DNA of 34,564 nt from Thermoplasmata archaeon (GTDB taxonomy: Archaea > Thermoplasmatota > Thermoplasmata > Lutacidiplasmatales > UBA184), in assembly GCA_030037735.1 (NCBI GenBank), contig JASHQC010000112.1, positions 1 through 34,564 of the forward strand, written 5' to 3'. The position numbers and the translations under genes were made by a program. A model generated the notes under the pieces. The model was not told where the DNA came from. It did no database searches and saw only the letters and a program-made list of their open reading frames with translations. Positions 25,598 to 34,500 of this stretch are shown one piece after another (the first letter of the stretch is position 1; every line of letters begins with the position of its first letter).

Positions 25598-26122
25598 ATG
25601 AACCGCTCGCTGGCGTTGGTGGGACTCGTTCTGGTCATCGTCGCGATCTTACTGGTCTCGCTCCCGTTCCTCGTGACCTCGGCCTTTCAGATCAACGACG
25701 CGCTCTACGCGACCGGGCTTGTGTTCCTTGCCGGCCTGGTCATCCTTTTCCAAGGCGCGAGAGCTCCCGACCCCACCCTGACCACTGTCGGTGGGATCCT
25801 CGGGAATCCGATAGTCGATGAATCGCGTAAAGCGGAGGAGGCGGTCATCAACGTACCAAGAAGCCCCGTCCGGTACGCGCCGGGTCCCCGCGAGCCGGTC
25901 AACTGCCGGTATTGCTATACGGGCATCCCCTGGGATGTTCTCAACTGTCCCCGTTGCAGTCGGCCGCGCCAGTGCCGAAGTTGCGGGAAGCAGCTCTATT
26001 TCCTGGCGGGAGCCGTCCGATGCGCTCCATGCGTGCGGAACGAGGCCGAATGTAACTGCCCCCGGGTTCGCCCCACGGGGCCACGTCCTCCGGGCGTCCG
26101 CCGCCTCGGGGGAGGAGTATGA
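25598..26122 (+). CDS. Membrane protein with C-terminal zinc-ribbon cluster
   Basis: The 174 residues have two N-terminal transmembrane helices (LALVGLVLVIVAILLVSLPFLV and LYATGLVFLAGLVILFQG). The soluble C-terminal half is rich in cysteine pairs (CRYC, CPRC, CRSC, CAPC and CNC), which would hold two zinc ions in double zinc-ribbon style. Such modules bind nucleic acid or protein partners; no enzyme activity is implied. The stop codon overlaps the start of the RNase HI gene as ATGA, so the two proteins are made together. A membrane-tethered zinc protein with RNase H is unusual and its role is not known. Confidence 0.75.
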   Translation: MNRSLALVGLVLVIVAILLVSLPFLVTSAFQINDALYATGLVFLAGLVILFQGARAPDPTLTTVGGILGNPIVDESRKAEEAVINVPRSPVRYAPGPREPVNCRYCYTGIPWDVLNCPRCSRPRQCRSCGKQLYFLAGAVRCAPCVRNEAECNCPRVRPTGPRPPGVRRLGGGV

Positions 26123-26685
26123 CCGACTTTGATTCCCGGATCCCCCGGGGCCGGGCGGTGCTCCCTTCCGGCGTCCACGTTCACTTCGACGGTGCCTGTC
26201 AGCCACCCAAGGGAGGGGGCGTCGCCACCTACGGATTCACCGTGGAGGGACCCGAGATTCACTACGAAGAGAAGGGCCTCGCGGTTCCGCCGTGGACTCC
26301 TCGGGCAACCAACAACGTCGCCGAGTACACGGCCGCCATCCGGGCGCTGGAGTGGCTCCGAGGGCAAAGGTACTCGGGACCCGTCCGAATGATGGGCGAC
26401 AGTCAGCTCGTGATTCGGCAGGTTCAGGGACAATATCAGGTCAAGGCGCTCCACCTTCAGGAATACCACTCGCATCTCCTTCGCCTCGCTCGCTTGTTCC
26501 GGCGCGTGGATTGGGCCTGGATTCCCCGAGAAGCCAATCTTCGGGCCGATGAGCTCTCGAAGGAGGCGTTGGAGGACGAGTGGCGCCGCGCCGTCCGGCA
26601 TCGCCCGTCCGAGCCGATCGTGCCGGCACTCGAAGACGAGGAATCTCCAGACGATACGTCCGGTTCGGGGCCGAAGGGAAGCTAA
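26119..26685 (+). CDS. rnhA: Ribonuclease HI
   Basis: A 188-residue type 1 RNase H that cleaves the RNA strand of RNA-DNA hybrids. The four catalytic carboxylates are all in place: D24 (VHFDGACQPP), E69 (NNVAEYTA), D94 (MMGDSQLV) and D144 (NLRADELS). The last 40 residues are a charged extension beyond the RNase H fold. The length of the domain fits the archaeal and actinobacterial-type RNase HI that lacks the basic protrusion. It starts at ATG 26119 overlapping the zinc-ribbon gene and ends 4 nt inside the end of a converging small gene. Roles are removal of RNA primers or R-loops. Confidence 0.93.
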   Translation: MTDFDSRIPRGRAVLPSGVHVHFDGACQPPKGGGVATYGFTVEGPEIHYEEKGLAVPPWTPRATNNVAEYTAAIRALEWLRGQRYSGPVRMMGDSQLVIRQVQGQYQVKALHLQEYHSHLLRLARLFRRVDWAWIPREANLRADELSKEALEDEWRRAVRHRPSEPIVPALEDEESPDDTSGSGPKGS

Positions 26686-26891
26686 CCCCAGCGGACCGTG
26701 TACACCAAGGTCCGGCCCTCGAGGCCAGCTCGAGTCCGGGCCGCGTCAACAAACGTGGCGAACGCGGCGGCTGCGTCCGGGGTCAACCGGGGCCGGAGGC
26801 CATACCCGCGCGGGGTGCCAGCGCCGAGAAACTTCCGCGCCGGCTCGACCGTAGGTGGTGATACGGACTCCGGCGTAGCGATCGCGCTCAT
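26682..26891 (-). CDS. Small protein of unknown function, second of a coupled pair
   Basis: A 69-residue protein, PDAAAAFATFVDAARTRAGLEG being its helical core and YTVRWG its end. It starts with ATG 26891 that overlaps the stop of the upstream small gene as ATGA, so translation is coupled. This overlap is the best evidence that the two are real genes. I recognise no family. The end overlaps the RNase HI stop by 4 nt on the opposite strand. Confidence 0.5.
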   Translation of the reverse strand: MSAIATPESVSPPTVEPARKFLGAGTPRGYGLRPRLTPDAAAAFATFVDAARTRAGLEGRTLVYTVRWG

Positions 26892-27052
26892 CTTCGCGAC
26901 CAGCCCACCGCGCGCTCGATCACATCACGGTACGATGGACCTAGGGGAACCCGGGGAATGTACGCGAGGGGGGTTTCGGCCTCGTGCTCGACCCGGGCGA
27001 GCACCCCCAGCACCGCCAGAGGGACTGCTTCGGTTTTTGATTCCGACATCAT
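26888..27052 (-). CDS. Small protein of unknown function, first of a coupled pair
   Basis: A 54-residue protein (MMSESKTEAVPLAVLGVLAR, then VEHEAETPLAYIPRVPLGPS). The ATG at 27052 follows a G-rich GGGGGTGGG stretch. A TATA-like CCTTTATGT at 27079-27087 lies about 31 nt upstream, favouring this start over the in-frame ATG at 27085. Its stop overlaps the next gene by ATGA. The first half may be a short helix pair; no family is known. Confidence 0.5.
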   Translation of the reverse strand: MMSESKTEAVPLAVLGVLARVEHEAETPLAYIPRVPLGPSYRDVIERAVGWSRR

Positions 27053-27078
27053 CCCACCCCCGTTTGTCAGACGGATGT

Positions 27079-27087
27079 CGTACATAA
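27079..27087 (-). promoter_or_regulatory. TATA-like box of the coupled small genes
   Basis: CCTTTATGT on the minus strand, about 31 nt before ATG 27052. The rest of the gap up to 27236 shows no other signal. Confidence 0.4.
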
Positions 27088-27236
27088 AGGCAGTTGCTCC
27101 ATGCGAAGGGGAGGGGTTTCGACTGGTTCTCCGTCAGAAGGTTAGGGCGGACGAAGGGCTGACAGAGGGGAAGAATCTCCAGTGGAAAGAGGGGTTACTG
27201 CGACACGCCCAGGCGTCATCCACTGAGGTGGACCGG

Positions 27237-30200
27237 TTACGAGTGACCGGTCTCGGGTGGAGGACTCTCCACGGGGGGCTCAGGTGGCGCGGCGCGCAGC
27301 CTCTGGAGCCGCTTCGGTCCCCACCAGATTCCGCCCTTGCCCAGCGCGAGCATGGCCGGAACCAGGTAGGTTCGGACCACCATCGCATCGAGGATCACCG
27401 CAAGTCCGACCGCGAGACCGATCGCTTCGAGCAGAGTGAACGTGCTCGTGCCCAAAACCAGGAACGCGCTCGCGAGGATCAGCGCGGCCGCCGTGATGAC
27501 CCCGCCGGTGTAGGTCACGGCACTTACAATCGGCCGCGGAGTACCGTAGTACTTCCCGCGTTCCTCTCGGACCCGGGTCAGGATGAACACGTTGTAGTCC
27601 ATGCCCAGGCCGAGGATCAGGACGAACAGTATCGTGGGAACGAAGAAAAAGATCGGAATGCCCTGAAGTTTCCCCAGCAGCAAATACGTGATGGCGTACG
27701 ACCACGAGATCGAGAGACCAATCGACGCGAGTGCAATGGGAGGAATGGCCAGCGAGGCGAGGACGAGGAATAGGACCAAGAAGAGTCCGATGGTCGCAGC
27801 GATGATCATTCGCTCAGTCGCGGCGGTAGTCTGAACGGCCAGGTCCTTGATCGTGGAGGACCCGCCGCCGTAGTAGACGGCTTGGACCTCCGGGTGCTGC
27901 TGGGTGAACAAACCCATCTGACTCTCGATCGCGTTCAGGCTCGACACGGCGGCGTTCGAGAGGCCGTCCGAGGATGGGGTCACGGTGAACCAGACGGTCC
28001 GATTGTCACTCCCAATGTACTCGGAAAGGACTCCATGGAGGTTGACTCGTGCGGCCGGCGGGAGCGTCGAGTAATTGAGCCACGTCGACAGCGGAGCGCC
28101 CCCGAGACCGGTCAAGGACTCGGCGGAGCGTATGCCAGAGGTATGGTTCATGAGGCCCTGAATCGCGTTGACGTCGGTGAACTCGGTCGCATTGGTCGTA
28201 TTCGCCACAACCAGCGGCTTCGCGAACGTCACGAGGATAATCGTCGGGAACACGTACCCCGGGCCGAATTCCTGCTCCAGGTGCTGGAGCCCTCGAGCGG
28301 CGGGCTGGTCGTTCGGCAGCTGGGCGTAGAAGTTGTACGAGAGCGGCACGTTCAGCGCGACGATGACCAAGGGGATGGAGACGAGCAGGATCACCGCGAT
28401 CACGGACCTTGGGCGGGACGTCGCGATCCGCCCGGCCCGGGCGAAATAGGTGCGCCCCGCATCGGAGGCCGTGCGGCTCCGTTCAGCTTGCCGTGCAAAT
28501 CGTTGCCCGGTGTACGGCCAGAACAGCCGGGGACCGATTAAGACGAGCAGTGCCGGAGTGACGGTCAACGCGAGCAGCAGGGTCACCAGCACCGCCATGG
28601 AAAGCGCGATACCCCATTGGCTCAACAGCGCGATGCCGCTGAACGCCATCGCTGCGGTCGCCACGATGACAGTGGCGCCGCTCGTGGCGATGCTTTCCCC
28701 GGCCCACGTAACAGTGGTGACCACCGCCTGCTTCGGGTCGACGCCGTGGACGAGCTCTTCCCGGTACCGGGCGACGAGGAACACGGAATAATCGGTTCCC
28801 ACCCCCAACACGAACGTGTCGACCAGGGTGATGCTCGTCACGTCGAATTGGGTGATGTACTTCCCGACGAGGTACACCAACGCCAGACCGAGGCCCAGGG
28901 CAATGCCGATCGACGTGAACGTGACGAGCGGTGTTCCGGGAGCCCGGAAGTACAGGATGGTGATCAAGATCAGCACACTCACGGTGAGCGGCAGGATGAT
29001 CACGAGGTTCGAACTGAGCAGGTGGTTCTCGTTGTCGTCGAGATAGCTCGGTCCGGTCTGGTAATAGGCGATGGATCCGCTAGGGTTCACCTGATGGAGG
29101 ACAGGGGGGACGATGGAGTTGATCTGGGCCAAGTCGTCGAAGACCGGCGTGGTTCCGTTAGGCCCGGTGTATCCATCCGAGACGGAGAATCCGACGACGA
29201 TCAGCGTCGCATTGCCGTTCGGGCTCACGAACGAAGCGGTCAAAGCCGGGGGAACTGGCAACGGGTAGAGGGCCGGGGATCCGTTGGCGATGGTTCCGGT
29301 CCACGCCGAGATTGTTGAACCCGATCCGGTCCCGCTAGGAAATTCGTTCCAAACGAGGCCGAGCCAGTTCGGCGGAATTCCGGCTTCCAGACCAAGGTAT
29401 CCGACGGTGGCGTTATGCACAGCGGGCTCGGCCGAGTAATTCTCGATCCCGAGGTTCTGCAGAGTATAGAACGGCAGGCTTTCGTTCGCCGCGCCCGGGA
29501 TCAGGAGCGGGATCGTCGCCGAAATGGTGGCCCGGTTGGCGGTCTGGGCACACGGTACGAGGGTGGTGGAAGGCGCGGAGCCGAGGCACGCGGCCGAGGT
29601 GTTATTGAATCCCTCCACAGAGTCCGTTCCGTTGTAAAACGCCGCGAGTACGGTCTGGGCTGGGGGGGCACCCAAGGTATCCCAGCTCTGGACAAAGGCC
29701 TCCCAGTTCACCGCTGGGATCGGTGCGGATGGGTTCGATTCGTAGATCGTCAACCAGACGCTGACATAGAGTGCGGAGGGCGCCCACACGAGGTCCGCCG
29801 ACTGGTTGACCGCGGTCGGCAAGGAGGGAGATGAGGTGAGGGCGCCGTGAAGGAACCCCAGCGCCAGCTGTGCCTCCCCCGCGAGGTAACTCTGATACGC
29901 CGAGTAGAGCGAACTCACGGAGCTGACATCTTGAAGGCGGGGGTCCGTCGCGATCCCGTGAGTAACCGCCAGAACGACGGGCTGCCCGCTGGAGGTTCCC
30001 ACTCCGGGCCCCGTCAGCAGAACGAAGGTGTTCGAGCCGGCCGCCTGGCCCGGGAAGAGCTGGCTAAGTTTGTTCTGAGCGACTACGCTCGGGGCTGAGC
30101 TGGGGAGGGTCGTGGCGGAGTTGGTCGTGACAGAGTCGACGTGAATGATCGCGGGAATGGCGACTACGAGCAGGAGGACCCAGAAGATGATCGGATACCA

Positions 30201-30287
30201 CGGATGGCGGACGATGGCGCGCCCGAGACCGCTGAAGATTCTCGAGCCGACGACCGATGGGCGAGGAGGTCTAGCCGTACCGCTCAC
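27237..30287 (-). CDS. MMPL/RND-family exporter
   Basis: A 1016-residue membrane transporter of the RND superfamily, MMPL branch, with two homologous halves. Each half has one transmembrane helix, a large extracellular domain and a five-helix bundle. Signature sequences are GVGTDYSVFLVARYREEL in the first bundle and GLGMDYNVFILTRVREE in the second; their aspartates serve proton relay. Bacterial relatives (MmpL3) move lipids out of the cell, so lipid or surface-material export is the likely job. The N terminus carries a first helix (YPIIFWVLLLVVAIPAIIHV). It starts with GTG 30287 after a good Shine-Dalgarno sequence (GGAGG, 30296-30300). It is divergent from the gene at 30505. Confidence 0.92.
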   Translation of the reverse strand: MSGTARPPRPSVVGSRIFSGLGRAIVRHPWYPIIFWVLLLVVAIPAIIHVDSVTTNSATTLPSSAPSVVAQNKLSQLFPGQAAGSNTFVLLTGPGVGTSSGQPVVLAVTHGIATDPRLQDVSSVSSLYSAYQSYLAGEAQLALGFLHGALTSSPSLPTAVNQSADLVWAPSALYVSVWLTIYESNPSAPIPAVNWEAFVQSWDTLGAPPAQTVLAAFYNGTDSVEGFNNTSAACLGSAPSTTLVPCAQTANRATISATIPLLIPGAANESLPFYTLQNLGIENYSAEPAVHNATVGYLGLEAGIPPNWLGLVWNEFPSGTGSGSTISAWTGTIANGSPALYPLPVPPALTASFVSPNGNATLIVVGFSVSDGYTGPNGTTPVFDDLAQINSIVPPVLHQVNPSGSIAYYQTGPSYLDDNENHLLSSNLVIILPLTVSVLILITILYFRAPGTPLVTFTSIGIALGLGLALVYLVGKYITQFDVTSITLVDTFVLGVGTDYSVFLVARYREELVHGVDPKQAVVTTVTWAGESIATSGATVIVATAAMAFSGIALLSQWGIALSMAVLVTLLLALTVTPALLVLIGPRLFWPYTGQRFARQAERSRTASDAGRTYFARAGRIATSRPRSVIAVILLVSIPLVIVALNVPLSYNFYAQLPNDQPAARGLQHLEQEFGPGYVFPTIILVTFAKPLVVANTTNATEFTDVNAIQGLMNHTSGIRSAESLTGLGGAPLSTWLNYSTLPPAARVNLHGVLSEYIGSDNRTVWFTVTPSSDGLSNAAVSSLNAIESQMGLFTQQHPEVQAVYYGGGSSTIKDLAVQTTAATERMIIAATIGLFLVLFLVLASLAIPPIALASIGLSISWSYAITYLLLGKLQGIPIFFFVPTILFVLILGLGMDYNVFILTRVREERGKYYGTPRPIVSAVTYTGGVITAAALILASAFLVLGTSTFTLLEAIGLAVGLAVILDAMVVRTYLVPAMLALGKGGIWWGPKRLQRLRAAPPEPPVESPPPETGHS

Positions 30288-30359
30288 CGATGGTTCCTCC
30301 GGACTGCTACGATCCTCCGTCCGGGTTCGCCACGAGATTCGTGAGCGCCGGCGCGTGGT

Positions 30360-30369
30360 GTAACGTTAC
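30360..30369 (+). promoter_or_regulatory. Palindrome in a divergent promoter region
   Basis: GTAACGTTAC is a perfect 10-bp palindrome in the 217-bp gap between the MMPL gene and the gene at 30505. AT-rich sequence (CTATACCTTTACTG, 30384-30398) nearby is a likely MMPL promoter. The palindrome would lie near its transcription start. Confidence 0.4.
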
Positions 30370-30504
30370 GTCTAGAAGTGGCGACTCTATACCTTTACTG
30401 ACACGGTGGAGACAAGAACGGAGCCCGGAGGTCGGGTCGGACTGTCCAGAGGGCCCTGGTGAGGTGAACCGTCATAACCGAGGCACGAGTCGAGGGTACC
30501 CGAT

Positions 30505-32052
30505 ATGGCACGTCTCCGTCGCCTCTCCGCCGTCCGGAAAGAGGATCTGCTGGACCGCGCCAAGGCCTTGCGCGGCTCCGTCGAAGGGCTCCTCCCCAAG
30601 TTAACATCCGACTGCCCCACGGACCGTTTCGATCGCCTCCGCTCGGAACTTGAAGAGGTCCGGGACGCCCGGGACGACGAAGGAAGGCTAGAGCGCCTGG
30701 CTCGTCGGGGCGACCCGCTGGCGCGGGCCTACGCGGGGCTTCTCAAATTCTACCTGACTCCCGAAGCCCTCGTGGTGGCGACCTTCCCCTTGCCCAAAGG
30801 CGCTATTCCGTACTCGCCACTCGCCAAAACCGATCCCGCGTTGGAGGTCGCTGTCCAGCACTCGGATGCTCCGGAGCGGCTCCTGCTCGGCTACCTGGAC
30901 TGGACTCGGAGGGGATTCCACTTCTTTGCGACGAGCGACCGGTTGTGGTGCACCGGCCGATCATCGGAGCCGCCCGCCGAGTTCCGTTCCGCAAAGATGG
31001 CGGAGCTTCCCTACCGCTTCCTCCCGAATCTCCAGCATCAATGGTTCGGCTGTTCCCACTTGGTCGAGGGAGAACCCCGACCCTTTCTCGAGGTGGAGTG
31101 GTCCGGCGCGAATTCCCGGTTCCGCGTGTGCGAGCGGTGTGCCAAGCCCGACCGGCACCTCCTCTCCAGTTTGGTCGACGGCATGGCCGTGCCAGACCCG
31201 GCCGCAGAATTCCCGGTAACCGTTGCGCTCAATGTCCGCTGCCGCGGGGGACCGGACTGCATTCATGCACACGTTCCCGAACTTCCTCGCGGAATGCGCC
31301 AACTGTACGAAAAGGGTCGGCTCGGCGACGCAGACCTCGTGCGAGAGTACCTGGCCGAGCTGCGCCCCCGAATCGAGCGCACCTCGAGACCCACTTTCGT
31401 TGTGAATGGAACCTGTTTTGGGGACGACCTCAACGCTTTCCTTTCCGAGCTCCACCCCACCCCCGTGGAACAGCGCGCCCTCGAGACCGTGCTCGCGGGG
31501 ACCCACGGATACTTCTCGATCGACCGCGCCACCGCGGGCCAGGCCCTGGAACAGCTGTGGCCCGCCCACGCCGAGGCTATCGTGCACTCCATCGTGGAGG
31601 ACTCTCGCGAAGCCCAGCAGCTCATCGACGAGCTGCGCAGTGCGCCTCCGGGCCGGGTTGCGGAGATCCTCAAGCGGGTGCAGCGCCATCGCTTGGAGCG
31701 CGAGGTACTGGGGTCCCTCCCCCGATACCGGGGACTATCGCCGCAAGCCGAGTACGTTGACCGAGTGGCCCGCATGTATCGCACCCACGGCGAAGGGGGC
31801 GCCGAACGCGTTCTACTCGAGTCCCTTCCTCGGGAGGGGAACGTCCGGGGGCTCGCGTTCGCTCTCCTAGTCGCACTAGGAAAGGCCCAGAGTCATGTGT
31901 GGCAGTTCTCCGAAAGTGAGCAGAAGTTTGGAACCTTCCTCAGCGAGACGGCACGGGGCACGCTCACGGCGGCGCCGGAAGCCTACCATGATGCCCTGGA
32001 TCGATTATTCCGCGCCGCCGGAGTGGCGGAGTGGGGAACGCGGGAGGACTGA
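30505..32052 (+). CDS. Cysteine-containing protein of unknown function
   Basis: The 515-residue protein has no membrane segment. The first 130 residues are helical and charged. The middle contains FGCSHLVEGE, RVCERCAKPDRHLL, then VRCRGGPDCIHAHVPELP and NGTCFGDD, which suggest one or two metal sites. The C-terminal 200 residues are helical (AIVHSIVEDSREAQQLIDEL, then AEILKRVQRHRLEREVLG). Start is ATG 30505, with TCATAACC about 30 nt upstream as a weak TATA box. I recognise no domain and give no function. It is transcribed apart from the MMPL gene, sharing the divergent promoter region. Confidence 0.7.
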   Translation: MARLRRLSAVRKEDLLDRAKALRGSVEGLLPKLTSDCPTDRFDRLRSELEEVRDARDDEGRLERLARRGDPLARAYAGLLKFYLTPEALVVATFPLPKGAIPYSPLAKTDPALEVAVQHSDAPERLLLGYLDWTRRGFHFFATSDRLWCTGRSSEPPAEFRSAKMAELPYRFLPNLQHQWFGCSHLVEGEPRPFLEVEWSGANSRFRVCERCAKPDRHLLSSLVDGMAVPDPAAEFPVTVALNVRCRGGPDCIHAHVPELPRGMRQLYEKGRLGDADLVREYLAELRPRIERTSRPTFVVNGTCFGDDLNAFLSELHPTPVEQRALETVLAGTHGYFSIDRATAGQALEQLWPAHAEAIVHSIVEDSREAQQLIDELRSAPPGRVAEILKRVQRHRLEREVLGSLPRYRGLSPQAEYVDRVARMYRTHGEGGAERVLLESLPREGNVRGLAFALLVALGKAQSHVWQFSESEQKFGTFLSETARGTLTAAPEAYHDALDRLFRAAGVAEWGTRED

Positions 32053-32440
32053 GCGGCTCGAGCCCCGCGGCCGGGTGCTCCACTCCCTCTCCCCCGGGGG
32101 CTTTCGGTCCGACTTTGGCCGCTCTGTGGCAGAGGGGCAAGGCCGGAGCCTGGGATCCAAGACCGAAGGAAACATGGACACGGCAATGGTCGAGCGAGAC
32201 ACCCGCGGATTTGGGTTAGCTCCCAATGGAGATGCCTCGTCTCAAGAGAGGGGGGAGATCCTCTCCACCCAACAAGTTCCGTGTCGGTGTAAGACGCCGG
32301 TAGGAACACTCCCCGCTGCGCAGAGACCTCATTCCCCGTCAAAATCCCTGAGATTGCCCGTCCGCTGACTACCCGCAGAACGATTCTCTCAAACCGGAAC
32401 CCCTCCCGGGGCCTTTCGAAGCGGACCTCGGCCGGGTGGT
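32053..32440 (+). other. Gene-poor gap before the ABC operon
   Basis: A frame from ATG 32174 to 32368 (64 codons) has AAGGA before it, but no homology or promoter supports it. A GAGAGG and CCTCTC pair near 32255-32275 can fold into a small hairpin. Nothing else is seen. Confidence 0.2.
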
Positions 32441-32448
32441 GTAATATG
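32441..32448 (+). promoter_or_regulatory. TATA-like box of the ABC transporter operon
   Basis: GTAATATG centred 29 nt before ATG 32474; probably a leaderless message. Confidence 0.5.
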
Positions 32449-32473
32449 CGATGAAACCTGCTTTTGCTTCCCC

Positions 32474-33202
32474 ATGGATCCACGGGCGGCCGCTGCCGAG
32501 GGACCCCTCTCGCTGCTAGGGGTTACGATCCGGAGATCGACCGTTCTCGGCCGATTCTTCCTCGTCTACGGTACGGCGATATCACTCCTGCTGGGCATCT
32601 CGCTAGATTTGACCTCCGCCTCGTCCTTCGCGTCCGCCTTCCCACTGCTCCTTCCAATTTTCGGCGCCGTCGGGTCAATGGGGGGGTTGACGGTTTTCAC
32701 GAGCGATCGAATGAAGGGCGCTTTGGAGTACTTCCTAGCGTACGGAATCTCGGCCCGTCGCCTGTTCGCGAACGTCCTTGTTGCTTGCCTCGTTTTGGTG
32801 ACCATTATCCTCGCAGTCGGAGGAACGGTGGGAGTAGGTCTTTACCTGGCCCTTGGGCACCCGCTCACCGCCACTCTCGCGCAGGGGCTCAGCCTCTACG
32901 GCGTTCCAATGACCTATGCCTCGGCGGCCTTCGCGACGACGATTGGAATGTACTGGACGGCCCTTTCGTCACCGCGGACCGGCATCAACAGTCCGATTGG
33001 ACTGGCCCCGTTCCTCGGGATTCTCCCTCCCGTCGCCGTGCTCGTGGTCATCGTCGGGCTGGCCGAGACAGGGAGATTTTCCACGTCCATTGTTATCGAT
33101 GTCGCCATCATCGCGATGGCGGCGGTGGCCGCTGCGGTGGTCTTGCTCCTGTCCCTCAGTGGTCGACTCCTTCGCCGAGAACGCCTGCTCTCTCCCACAT
33201 AG
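32474..33202 (+). CDS. ABC-2 type permease
   Basis: The 242 residues have about six hydrophobic helices (for example FFLVYGTAISLLLGISLDL, ASAFPLLLPIFGAVGSMGGL, VLVACLVLVTIILAVGGTVG and VAVLVVIVGLAE). The segment SDRMKGALEYFLAYGISARRLF matches the cytoplasmic coupling region of ABC-2 permeases, where the ATPase docks. The ATG at 32474 has a TATA-like box 29 nt upstream. The ATPase gene follows 16 nt after the stop, so the two form one exporter. Substrate unknown; such pairs usually export drugs, lipids or surface polysaccharides. Confidence 0.8.
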   Translation: MDPRAAAAEGPLSLLGVTIRRSTVLGRFFLVYGTAISLLLGISLDLTSASSFASAFPLLLPIFGAVGSMGGLTVFTSDRMKGALEYFLAYGISARRLFANVLVACLVLVTIILAVGGTVGVGLYLALGHPLTATLAQGLSLYGVPMTYASAAFATTIGMYWTALSSPRTGINSPIGLAPFLGILPPVAVLVVIVGLAETGRFSTSIVIDVAIIAMAAVAAAVVLLLSLSGRLLRRERLLSPT

Positions 33203-33218
33203 AGGAAGGGGTGTATCG

Positions 33219-34115
33219 TTGGACTCGACGCAGAATATTGTGGGTAGAGAAACGCAGCCCCTGGCGGATGGGATCGGAATCTCCTGCACTTCGGTTAGCT
33301 CGGGATACCTCGGAACCGAGGTACTGAGGGAGATCTCGTTCTCGATCGAGGAACCGTCGGTATACGTGGTCCTGGGACCGAACGGCGCCGGCAAGACCAC
33401 GCTTTTCCGGACGCTCTCGGGAATCCTGCAGCCGTACCGGGGGGAAGTGCGCATCGGCGGCGTCGCGATCGACCGGCAGGCGTCGCGCAACCAGCTCCAT
33501 TACGTCTCCCATCTGGACGGCATCCCCGAAGGATTGAGAGTGCGCGAGGCGCTCAACGTGTACGCGCGCGTGGAGCGCGCCACCCCCGCCGATGTCGAGC
33601 GCGTCCTCGATCTGCTCGCGATCCGGGAGCTGGCTGACCAGTACCTTTCCCAACTCAGCGCGGGCCAAAAGAAACGGGTCTCCATCGCCCGCATTTTCCT
33701 TCGGGAGCGGGCAATCTATCTTCTCGACGAGCCGACGGCCAACCTTGACCCGAAAGTCGCCCGTGAAATCCGTACCCTCATACTCGGGCTCGCCCGAGAC
33801 AAGATCGTACTCTATTCCTCGCATAATCTGTTCGAGGCTCGCGAAATCGGTCGGTACGTGCTCGCGATCAAGAACGGTCGCATCACGCTCTTCGACCGTA
33901 TCGAAAATCTTCGGAGCTCGCACTTTGTAGTCGGGATTCGGCTCGTTGAACCTTCCGCCGCTACCGCGGGATTTGCCCGCGAGGGAGATTATTTTCTGCG
34001 CGAACTCTCGGGGCCGGAAGAAGTTCCGGCCCTCCTCCGGAACCTCGACTCCCAAGGCGCGAAAATCCGTGAGGTACGGGAGATGAACAATCCGCTCGAG
34101 GATCTCTTCACCTAA
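33219..34115 (+). CDS. ABC transporter ATPase
   Basis: The 298-residue ATPase powers the permease encoded before it. Walker A is GPNGAGKTT (residues 53-61), the signature is LSAGQKKRVSIARI, Walker B is IYLLDEPTANLDP, and the H-loop is SSHNL. The C-terminal part (from about residue 225) is a small domain often found in drug-type ABC-2 ATPases. The start is TTG 33219 with GAGGAAGGGG 7 nt before it; the long open frame upstream overlaps the permease and is rejected. The next in-frame GTG (33240) is the alternative. Confidence 0.92.
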   Translation: MDSTQNIVGRETQPLADGIGISCTSVSSGYLGTEVLREISFSIEEPSVYVVLGPNGAGKTTLFRTLSGILQPYRGEVRIGGVAIDRQASRNQLHYVSHLDGIPEGLRVREALNVYARVERATPADVERVLDLLAIRELADQYLSQLSAGQKKRVSIARIFLRERAIYLLDEPTANLDPKVAREIRTLILGLARDKIVLYSSHNLFEAREIGRYVLAIKNGRITLFDRIENLRSSHFVVGIRLVEPSAATAGFAREGDYFLRELSGPEEVPALLRNLDSQGAKIREVREMNNPLEDLFT

Positions 34116-34130
34116 AGACGTCGAGGCGCG

Positions 34131-34147
34131 CCACCAAAGCTTGGTGG
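34131..34147 (+). terminator. Hairpin after the ABC operon
   Basis: CCACCAA, loop AGC, TTGGTGG, beginning 16 nt after the ATPase stop. There is no T-run. From here to 34500 no gene is convincing; a direct repeat TTGGACAAATTGGACA lies at 34352-34367. Confidence 0.35.
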
Positions 34148-34500
34148 GCCACTCGGCATGCATTGAGAAGGCCCGGTGGTCATCCACGAAGAAAGCGCAG
34201 GGTTTCCCCTAATCGCGTTGGGCCCCCCCAATCGTCTCGGGGCCACTGTCTGGCAGTCTGACCCCCGCCCCATGGCTGGCCCCTACCCTGTTTCTGGTCG
34301 GACATCGAACGACGGAGTGGGCCCCCGGCCCCGAGGGCACGGGGCGAACGCTTGGACAAATTGGACACGTGGGGCGTCGCCACCAAACGGGTTTGGGCAT
34401 AATGAAAGGCGACCCGGCGGGACTGCGAATTTCGCGGGTCCTCCCCCCCTCGCGCGGTCATCGCACCCCTGGTCTCCGCCCCAAGGGACAGTTCGATACC

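Noticed and set aside
32174-32368. A 64-codon frame before the ABC operon
   Set aside because: A weak Shine-Dalgarno-like AAGGA is the only support; there is no promoter and no recognisable protein feature.
34180-34461. A 93-codon minus-strand frame near the right end
   Set aside because: It is a low-complexity Gly/Arg/Gln-rich translation of GC-rich DNA, its TATA-like sequence is at the wrong distance, and no homology is apparent.
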